Assembly (NCBI GenBank): GCA_028282745.1
Contig: JANQHJ010000119.1
Span: 1 to 40,375 of the forward strand
Direction: 5' to 3'
DNA: 40,375 bases
Source of the DNA: Sedimentisphaerales bacterium
GTDB taxonomy: Bacteria > Planctomycetota > Phycisphaerae > Sedimentisphaerales > Anaerobacaceae
Positions within the stretch are counted from its first letter, which is position 1. Each line of letters starts with the position of its first letter. Both the position numbers and the translations under genes were made by a program. The notes below the pieces were generated by a model. That model was given only the letters and a program-made list of their open reading frames with translations, had not been told where the DNA came from and made no database searches. Of the stretch, positions 34,423 through 40,375 are shown piece after piece.

Positions 34423-35529
34423 TTACATAATTATAAGCTTAGCCTGCAATGCGCCAGCTTCTTTAAGTGCGTTAAATATTGCTATTAAGTCAGTCGGTGT
34501 CGCTCCGATAGCGTTCAGTGATGCAGCTAACTCAGAAACGGTAATTATTCTTGGAACAGGGATCAGGTAACCCTCTTTCTCGTCGATACCTATAAGTGTC
34601 TCAGGTACAACCGCAGTGTCGCCTGCATCCGAAAACGACGCGCTAGGCTGTGAAACTCTCGCTGTCTCGGAAATCTTCACAACCAAACTACCCTGGGAGA
34701 TCGCAACCTCCGAAATCCCTACATTTTCACCAACAACTATCGTACCGGTCCGCTCATTAATCACTACCACAGCCGGGCTGTCAACTTCGACATCGATACT
34801 TAGAATTTTGTTAACAAATTCTGCTATTTCTCTTTGCGGGATATTGTTCGGAACCAAAATACGAATCGTCCTCGAATCAAGAACTACTGAACTATTGGCA
34901 AATCTAGCATTGATAGCTTTTCTCATATTGCTTGCCGTAGTGAAGTCTTCGTTGCGAAGAACAAGGGTAATGTATCTGTTTCCGCCTAATCTCTCGACAA
35001 AATCGGAAAGCTCTTGTCTTTCAACAATAGCACCGTCGGAAATCCTTCCAACGGTCTGATGGTTTTTAGTTATAGAGCCCTGCTCGCCTGTAGCAGTCCA
35101 GCCGCTTATGGATATCGAACCCTGCGCTACTGCATAAACTTCACCATCAAGGCCCTTTAAAGGTGTTGGGTATAAAATACCGCCCTTTAGGCTTTCAGCA
35201 TCACCGATTGATGAAACATCAACATCGATACGAGAACCGGTCCTGTCTGTAGGGCCCAGTTCAGTGGTTATCATAACAACGGCAATATTACCACCCTTCA
35301 ATTCGTCAGGCGACAAAACGATACCAGAGTCACTAAATATCTTTGCGAGTATCTGTTGCGAAGGCAGCGTTGTATCGCCTGTCTTCGCAAGTCCGACCAC
35401 CAATCCGGTGCCGGTCAACGGGTTACCTCGAAGGCCGTGAATGTCCGCGATGTCTTTGATACGCTGGCTGTAACCTGCGCTAATTAATATCGCCAAAAAT
35501 AAAACTAATAATATCGATCTTGTTTTCAT
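34423..35529 (-). CDS. flgI: Flagellar P-ring protein FlgI
   Basis: This 368-residue protein is of standard length. A signal peptide covers about residues 1-21 (ending SAGYSQ). The mature start, RIKDIADIHGLRGNPLTGTG, is diagnostic. Further family segments include SIGDAESLKGGILYPTPLKG and TPTDLIAIFNALKEAGALQA. The end LIIM is typical. FlgI forms the ring in the peptidoglycan layer through which the rod passes, so its presence supports a diderm envelope. It lies between flgH and flgJ. Confidence 0.97.
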   Translation of the reverse strand: MKTRSILLVLFLAILISAGYSQRIKDIADIHGLRGNPLTGTGLVVGLAKTGDTTLPSQQILAKIFSDSGIVLSPDELKGGNIAVVMITTELGPTDRTGSRIDVDVSSIGDAESLKGGILYPTPLKGLDGEVYAVAQGSISISGWTATGEQGSITKNHQTVGRISDGAIVERQELSDFVERLGGNRYITLVLRNEDFTTASNMRKAINARFANSSVVLDSRTIRILVPNNIPQREIAEFVNKILSIDVEVDSPAVVVINERTGTIVVGENVGISEVAISQGSLVVKISETARVSQPSASFSDAGDTAVVPETLIGIDEKEGYLIPVPRIITVSELAASLNAIGATPTDLIAIFNALKEAGALQAKLIIM

Positions 35530-35563
35530 GGTCTCTGCTTTCTAATATATTTGACCAATATCT

Positions 35564-36184
35564 TTAGAATAACCAAATAGCATCTAAGATCTTACCGAAC
35601 CAGTTCGGCCTGGTATAAGGCGCCGATACACCACCATGCCTGGTCAATATCTGAAAGTTGGCAACACGTTTGCTTTCCACTATGTTGTCTAAAGAAATAT
35701 CCTCGGTTCTGACAATACCACTTATTTCTATTGTCTGATCGTCGCCTGCTATTTTACGTTTGCGAGTGCCGGATACAACTAAGTTACCATTAGGCATAAT
35801 ATCTATAACCACCACGGTAATGTAATCAACAAAACTACGCTCATCCTTATAATCAGCCTTGCCGTCAAGATTGTTTTTTGACTCAGTACCCGTACCAAAT
35901 TTGACCGAAGGCAAATTCGGCAATAAATGATCGATACCGACATCGCCGCTGAACTGCTGATTTCGCGAGGTCTTCTTTTCAAGTGTCCTTGTTGCCTTAT
36001 TATCAATCTGGCTGTCCTCGACCACTTTGATAGTCAGAATATCACCGATATTACGGGCAACGTTATCTGCGTACATGTCTTTCATCTTCATATTACGCTT
36101 AGCCCATATAGACCCAGCCTGAACCGGTAAAACACTTGAAAACAGGATGGCTGTTACCAATAATATATTTACTTTTTTCTTCAT
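35564..36184 (-). CDS. flgH: Flagellar L-ring protein FlgH, no lipobox
   Basis: The protein has 206 residues, slightly shorter than the usual 230. A signal peptide covers about residues 1-23 (SSVLPVQAG). FlgH segments include NVARNIGDILTIKVVEDSQI, LVVSGTRKRKIAGDDQTIEI and SGIVRTEDISLDN. FlgH forms the outer-membrane L ring and is normally a lipoprotein with an N-terminal Cys. This protein has no cysteine anywhere, so it cannot be lipidated in the usual way. AAGGA precedes the ATG at a good spacing. It lies ten bases after flgA. Confidence 0.95.
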   Translation of the reverse strand: MKKKVNILLVTAILFSSVLPVQAGSIWAKRNMKMKDMYADNVARNIGDILTIKVVEDSQIDNKATRTLEKKTSRNQQFSGDVGIDHLLPNLPSVKFGTGTESKNNLDGKADYKDERSFVDYITVVVIDIMPNGNLVVSGTRKRKIAGDDQTIEISGIVRTEDISLDNIVESKRVANFQILTRHGGVSAPYTRPNWFGKILDAIWLF

Positions 36185-36194
36185 GATTTTTTCC

Positions 36195-37193
36195 TTACAT
36201 TACAGGTTCGACTGTCCCATTATTATTTATTTTCGCGTATATGATCCGCGTTGTATTGCTGATAAGCATTTTTACCCTGATACAATCACCCACCCTGCCG
36301 TCATCCATAGCCTTGCCTGTTGCTGTCAAATATAAACCAGGCTTGGATATTACCACGGAGACATTCTTGTTGCGTTTGACAAGAACCTCACTAATTGGAT
36401 TGACGACCATTCCCTTAGTGATCTCAGCTTCACTCTTTATAGCTATCGAAGCCACAAAACCATAAGGTACAAGGTATTCAATAGGCTTATTGCCTGTTGA
36501 ATTAACCCGAACGATCTTGGTGTTTGCCTTGGTAAGCCTCTCCCCAACAGCTATATCACGAGCTGCTACAATTTTCTGACATGAGTAGAGCAACGAAAAC
36601 TTGACGTTACGATAACCGACTTTCTTGCCGTCAGCCATTATCGCCACCTGCACGACTGGCTTGTTACCAACCTTATCACCGACAAGTCCTGCTACAAGCT
36701 CAACATGTTTAGCATCGACCGGCAGCTTGAAGTCTTTAACACCAGCCAAAGCATTGAACTTACAATCTGAGCCTGCTGAAAGCTTACCTGACAAAAATGA
36801 TTTCGCTATCTCCTGCATCCTGTCGGCTTTGATAACTATGCTGTTTTGCGAAACCACTACCTTCTCGGCGCCGGTTATCTTCACTTTCGAAATATCAATA
36901 CCGCTACCTGCCAACCTGCCCAATATCATTGCCCGACTAAGACTAATTTGCCCGGTGACCACCGCAAGATTGCCAAGGCGGATATTCTGTGCCCCTTTGA
37001 CCATTTCCTGCGGGCCTTTTAGGATCCCAATCCGACCGAGTCTTACATCTTCGCCGTCAATGCTTACTTCTCGAGGCAGATATATCCGAAGATAGCTGTC
37101 CTGCGACTGTTGCAGGCCAGCCGCCATCTTTGCTGCAGGTACTAAAGAGCAAAGAGTGAAAATTAAGCTGATTATTAACATTCTATTTTTCAT
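36195..37193 (-). CDS. flgA: Flagellar P-ring assembly chaperone FlgA
   Basis: This 332-residue protein has a signal peptide (about 1-26). The C-terminal SAF/ChapFlgA domain includes KIVAARDIAVGERLTKANTK, then VPYGFVASIAIKSEAEITKG and the Gly-rich GLYLTATGKAMDDGRVGDCI region. FlgA is a periplasmic chaperone for FlgI. It is longer than the enteric protein (about 220), the extra part lying in the N-terminal half, as in other larger FlgA proteins. It lies between flgG and flgH, 17 bases after flgG. Confidence 0.93.
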   Translation of the reverse strand: MKNRMLIISLIFTLCSLVPAAKMAAGLQQSQDSYLRIYLPREVSIDGEDVRLGRIGILKGPQEMVKGAQNIRLGNLAVVTGQISLSRAMILGRLAGSGIDISKVKITGAEKVVVSQNSIVIKADRMQEIAKSFLSGKLSAGSDCKFNALAGVKDFKLPVDAKHVELVAGLVGDKVGNKPVVQVAIMADGKKVGYRNVKFSLLYSCQKIVAARDIAVGERLTKANTKIVRVNSTGNKPIEYLVPYGFVASIAIKSEAEITKGMVVNPISEVLVKRNKNVSVVISKPGLYLTATGKAMDDGRVGDCIRVKMLISNTTRIIYAKINNNGTVEPVM

Positions 37194-37210
37194 TTCGTTC
37201 TTTATTTCAA

Positions 37211-37996
37211 TTAAGTGACAATATTATTTGCTGTCCTGAGCATATCATCGCCTGCTTTGATGGCTCTGCTGTTTATCTCATAGGCTCGCTGAGCCGTAAT
37301 TAAATTAACCAGCTCTGTTACCATCTGAACATTTGACTTCTCAAGAAAGCCCGACTGGATCGAACCCATCCCCTGCTCACCAGCTGTGCCGGTGATCGGA
37401 GTACCACTCGCCTCTGTCTCGGCCAGCAGGTTATCGCCTTCACTGGTTAAGCCAGCTGGGTTTAAAAAGCGGGCTAACTGAATCGTTCCGACAGATGTAA
37501 TAGTTCCCGATGAATTGGTAACATTAACTGTCCCATCCTTACCTATATCGATCTGCTGAGTATCGTTAGGGATAGTTATAGCAGGCTCAAGCTGATAACC
37601 AGATGCGGTCACAAGAGCTCCGTCAGCGTTAATGCCAAGAGCACCGTCACGAGTGTACTTAGTACTGCCATCAGGCATTGTAACCTGGAAAAAACCATCA
37701 CCACCAATCGCGACATCGAGAGGCCGCTGGGTGTTTTGCATCTCACCGCCGGTATAAACTTTGATAGTCGAAGCACTGCGGACACCACTACCTATCTCAA
37801 GCCCGTTCGGATCGACAACACTGGTCGCGACCTCTGATCCGGCACTTCGCAGCTTAACATACATCAGATCCTGGAAATCGATCTGACTTCGCTTAAAGCC
37901 GTTCGTATTGATATTCGCGAGGTTATTGGAGATGACGTCAACCATTGTCTGTTGCGCTGTCATCCCTGTCGCTGCTGTTGAAAATGCTCTTAACAT
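37211..37996 (-). CDS. flgG: Flagellar distal rod protein FlgG
   Basis: This 261-residue protein has the usual FlgG length. The N terminus LRAFSTAATGMTAQQTMVDV and NLANINTNGFKRSQIDFQDL is diagnostic, the FKR..FxDLLY pattern being near-perfect. The C terminus GFLEKSNVQMVTELVNLITA and QRAYEINSRAIKAGDDML is equally typical. FlgG forms the rigid distal rod that crosses the P and L rings, whose genes follow. GGAG lies ten bases before ATG 37996. Confidence 0.98.
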   Translation of the reverse strand: MLRAFSTAATGMTAQQTMVDVISNNLANINTNGFKRSQIDFQDLMYVKLRSAGSEVATSVVDPNGLEIGSGVRSASTIKVYTGGEMQNTQRPLDVAIGGDGFFQVTMPDGSTKYTRDGALGINADGALVTASGYQLEPAITIPNDTQQIDIGKDGTVNVTNSSGTITSVGTIQLARFLNPAGLTSEGDNLLAETEASGTPITGTAGEQGMGSIQSGFLEKSNVQMVTELVNLITAQRAYEINSRAIKAGDDMLRTANNIVT

Positions 37997-38025
37997 AATA
38001 AAGAACTCCTAAGTCTTAAAGAGTA

Positions 38026-38766
38026 TTAGCCCATCGCTAAATTCATCAAACTTCTCGAACCGTCTTTCTTGGCTGAGAGTAATTTCACATTTGCTTCGTA
38101 AAGCCGGGAAACCATTATCATTTTTACCAGCTCATCAACTATCTTCACGTTAGATGATTCCAGGTATCCCTGCTTGACTACGATCTTATCCACTGCTGTG
38201 GCCTTTATATCATCAGGAACTCTGAAATAGCCGTTACCCGAAGGTAACACTTTGGCTTCGTTCTCTGGGAAATCGACTATCTTGAACTTTCCAAGCTTCC
38301 TGGCACCAATACTTACCGTCCCGTCATTCGAAACGGTTATCTGAGAAATACTCGCATCACCACCGGTGACTGTAATAGGCCCATTCTCACCCGATACAAC
38401 ATTTCCTGCCGAATCAACTATCTGGCCGTTCTGATTAAGCTCGAACATACCATTACGCGTATAGGCCTGGCCGTTTTCCGTCTCAATTACAAAAAAGCCC
38501 TTACCATATAAAGCCATATCCAGCTTCCGTCCCGTTTGTGTAAGACTCGCACCCTGAGAAAAATCAATGCTAAGATCCAGTTCCGCCTGGCTCGTATCCT
38601 GTCCGAAGGTTACACCCTGTTGAGCAGCAAGCTCTTTTGCAAATGATGTCACTATACGCTTGTAGCCGGCGGTATTAGCATTGGCTATATTATGAGCTAC
38701 TGCCTGAAATTCGGTATCAAGCGAAGCAAAACTCGTTTTTATTTGTGTTGTAATATCTGTAGGCAT
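38026..38766 (-). CDS. flgF: Flagellar proximal rod protein FlgF
   Basis: This 246-residue protein of the rod/hook family has the start motif AVAHNIANANTAGYKR, then LDMALYGKGFFVIETENGQA and YTRNGMFELNQNGQIVDSAG, and ends GYLESSNVKIVDELVKMIMV. Length and its place immediately before flgG support FlgF. The extreme N terminus (MPTDITTQIKTSFASLD) is less typical than in FlgG. It begins three bases after the PilZ gene stop, with no clear ribosome site, so coupled translation is likely. Confidence 0.9.
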   Translation of the reverse strand: MPTDITTQIKTSFASLDTEFQAVAHNIANANTAGYKRIVTSFAKELAAQQGVTFGQDTSQAELDLSIDFSQGASLTQTGRKLDMALYGKGFFVIETENGQAYTRNGMFELNQNGQIVDSAGNVVSGENGPITVTGGDASISQITVSNDGTVSIGARKLGKFKIVDFPENEAKVLPSGNGYFRVPDDIKATAVDKIVVKQGYLESSNVKIVDELVKMIMVSRLYEANVKLLSAKKDGSRSLMNLAMG

Positions 38767-38769
38767 AGA

Positions 38770-40047
38770 TTAATTATGCACAGGAGTTTTTTCTGTGCTT
38801 TCCTCTACTGAAAATTCTCTTTCATCATTTATATTACCGACCGCATCCGCAGCTGCCAGATTAGTGGCCCGGATCAGATCGTTTACATCGTTATCGTTCA
38901 AGCCTGTTAATTCAACAGCTACTGAAAAGCCACCTTTGATCGTTCTTGTATGAATAACCTGGCCGATATCCTGTACAATTCGTGACTGTGATTTATGATT
39001 CGCTTCACCCTCCTGCTCATCTTGTTCTTCTATATGCTCAAGTTCAAAGATAACAATTATACGGTCATTCACATTCAACTCTGTTTTGGTTTCGATACGC
39101 AGCCCAGGCCCAGCCAGTTCTGTAACAATAACCTCATCGAATTCAGGCAGCACCATATCCCTGTCAAAAGCGCCCTTTAAAGTTAATCCTATGCCTACAT
39201 CCTGAGAATCGACATATCTGGCGAACGGGAAATATGCTATATAGGCTCGCTTGCGAACAGGAACTCGCAAAAACCGGCGGCGATTCACAAAACGAATGTC
39301 TTCGCTGTGACTGAACACTAAAACATCTTCGTAATTATTAATTACCGAAACCTCGAATTCCCATATCGTAGCGCCAAAATAATATCTGATCAGCCATTTT
39401 TCTTTAGGCTCGCAATCAATAGCTTCGGGAAGCTTAACACTCAATTCACTATCTGTATTCTTTATCACCCTCGCCTCGATCTCTTCAAGGCCGTTGAAAA
39501 TACCTCTGCTGATATGAAGAATGGAATCCTGAGGAATCTCTTTACTGGTAGGTTTATATGTTGCTATAGATGCGGGATTGATCCTCGATTTTGATTTGGA
39601 GAATCCAAGTTTGGAACGAAGCGCCGACACCTCCGCCTTAACTTTTTTATTATATTTATCCGGAGCATTCGCTGAAGCAACCTTACTCGCTAAAAGCTTG
39701 GCACCAACAGCAAATGCGTCATCCATTGTGAAGATTTCTTCGAGATTCGTAAGATTAGCCTGCTGGGCCATATAATATAGAACCTTGGCTTCTCGTTGGC
39801 TAAGACCTCTTTGACAGGCCAACTCTAAGAAACTATTGCTGGAATTCGATTTCTGTTGCCTGCCCTTTAAAAAGTTCAGCAGCACAAATAACCCTGCCAA
39901 GGTGATAACAGCTATCAAGCCACCGACAATCATCCAGGATGGAATACCACCCTCATTTCCTTCCAGCCGACGTGCTGCCTGCCATCTTTCCACCGGAGAC
40001 AAAGTCAAGATAATAGAATCTAAAATGGTCAGGCTCGCCTCTATCAT
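38770..40047 (-). CDS. Membrane-anchored PilZ-domain protein, candidate c-di-GMP flagellar effector
   Basis: This 425-residue protein has one membrane helix at about 36-60 and a charged helical region. A YcgR-N-like beta domain lies at about 170-250 and a PilZ domain at about 250-400. The PilZ signature is visible: RRRFLR at residues 256-261 (RxxxR) and ELAGPG at 310-315 in place of (D/N)x(S/A)xxG. PilZ proteins bind cyclic di-GMP, and YcgR-type members slow the flagellar motor. Sitting between flgE and flgF it is likely co-made with the hook and rod. The transmembrane anchor differs from soluble YcgR. Binding remains to be shown because Asp/Asn is Glu here. Confidence 0.82.
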   Translation of the reverse strand: MIEASLTILDSIILTLSPVERWQAARRLEGNEGGIPSWMIVGGLIAVITLAGLFVLLNFLKGRQQKSNSSNSFLELACQRGLSQREAKVLYYMAQQANLTNLEEIFTMDDAFAVGAKLLASKVASANAPDKYNKKVKAEVSALRSKLGFSKSKSRINPASIATYKPTSKEIPQDSILHISRGIFNGLEEIEARVIKNTDSELSVKLPEAIDCEPKEKWLIRYYFGATIWEFEVSVINNYEDVLVFSHSEDIRFVNRRRFLRVPVRKRAYIAYFPFARYVDSQDVGIGLTLKGAFDRDMVLPEFDEVIVTELAGPGLRIETKTELNVNDRIIVIFELEHIEEQDEQEGEANHKSQSRIVQDIGQVIHTRTIKGGFSVAVELTGLNDNDVNDLIRATNLAAADAVGNINDEREFSVEESTEKTPVHN

Positions 40048-40059
40048 ATTATCCTATAG

Positions 40060-40375
40060 CTACCTTATTAAATTTGATAATTCTGCTAATATTTCATTTG
40101 CTACTTTAATAGTCCTGGCGTTGGCCTGGAAACCACTCTGTGCCTGGATCATCGACACGAATTCTGTTGCAACATCCGCATTGGATTTTTCCAGAGAACC
40201 GCCATGGATCGTACCGGCACCACCGATCAGTGCCTGGGTAGCGACCGAGTTACCAGAGTTCGCACTCGGCAGATAGTAGCCACCGCCGGCGCTTTCAAGG
40301 CCCTGTGCATTTTGGAACAATGCAACCTGCAATGTAGCGAGGTCTTTCTTAATACCGTTCGAAAATGCACCAACC
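40060..40375 (-). CDS. flgE: Flagellar hook protein FlgE, C-terminal fragment (cut by window end)
   Basis: About 104 residues are visible before the stop at 40060. They read VGAFSNGIKKDLATLQVALF, NAQGLESAGGGYYLPSANSG and SLEKSNADVATEFVSMIQAQ, with ANARTIKVANEILAEL near the end. This is the standard C-terminal end of FlgE, including the NPxGLxxxGxxxY and SNVDLAxEFxxMIxxQ patterns. FlgG-like rod proteins share part of it, but the FSNG...LFQNAQGL stretch favours the hook protein. The rest of the gene runs off the window. Confidence 0.88.
   Translation of the reverse strand, partial: VGAFSNGIKKDLATLQVALFQNAQGLESAGGGYYLPSANSGNSVATQALIGGAGTIHGGSLEKSNADVATEFVSMIQAQSGFQANARTIKVANEILAELSNLIR

Noticed and set aside
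1-40375. Mobile elements, CRISPR arrays, tRNA or rRNA genes, phage genes
   Set aside because: No transposase, integrase, regularly spaced direct repeats or RNA-gene motifs were seen on either strand.

Overview
The window is almost entirely flagellar. It looks like a chromosomal segment of a Gram-negative-type (diderm) bacterium of moderate G+C, roughly 40-45% by eye. FlgH, FlgI and FlgA homologues (L ring, P ring and P-ring chaperone) show an outer membrane. Divergent flagellar proteins, TPR-linked glycosyltransferases, two MotB-like genes and sigma-54-type promoters fit a member of the Planctomycetota (Phycisphaerae-like). That assignment is an inference from style; no rRNA or marker gene is present.

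Layout. (1) 1-12846, plus strand: the end of flgC, then fliE-fliF-fliG-fliH-fliI-fliJ, a MotE/YlxF-like gene, motA, two tandem motB-like genes, then fliO-fliP-fliQ-fliR-flhB. The slot after flhB, normally flhA, holds a 335-residue FlhA-like membrane protein that lacks the FHIPEP signature and the cytoplasmic export domain. A near-consensus sigma-54 promoter followed by an 11-bp-arm inverted repeat separates the basal-body/stator block from the export-gate block. (2) 12879-14951, minus strand: fliD, convergent with region 1. (3) 15083-30099, minus strand: a probable flagellar glycosylation island. From promoter to end it holds a GT4-TPR protein, a GT2-TPR protein, a TPR protein, a FliT/FlgN-like coil protein, an APH-fold kinase, a nucleotidyltransferase-HAD fusion, a C-methyltransferase-like protein, a 2266-residue modular glycosyltransferase and an NAD-dependent epimerase/dehydratase. 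A second sigma-54-type promoter (30199-30214) starts this block. (4) 30342-40375, minus strand: the rod/hook operon, reading flgE (partial), a PilZ protein, flgF, flgG, flgA, flgH, flgI, flgJ, flgN, flgK, flgL.

How it works together. Region 1 gives the MS ring, part of the C-ring, the export ATPase complex, the stator and most of the export gate. Region 4 gives rod, rings, hook, hook-filament junction and their chaperone. Region 2 gives the filament cap. Region 3, lying between the junction-protein genes and the cap gene and containing an export-chaperone-like protein, is best read as the machinery that builds and attaches a glycan to flagellin or other axial proteins. Flagellin itself, fliM, fliN, fliK, fliL, flgB, flgD and a full-length flhA are not in the window.

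No tRNA, rRNA, CRISPR array, insertion sequence or phage gene was seen. No gap between genes exceeds about 245 bases.
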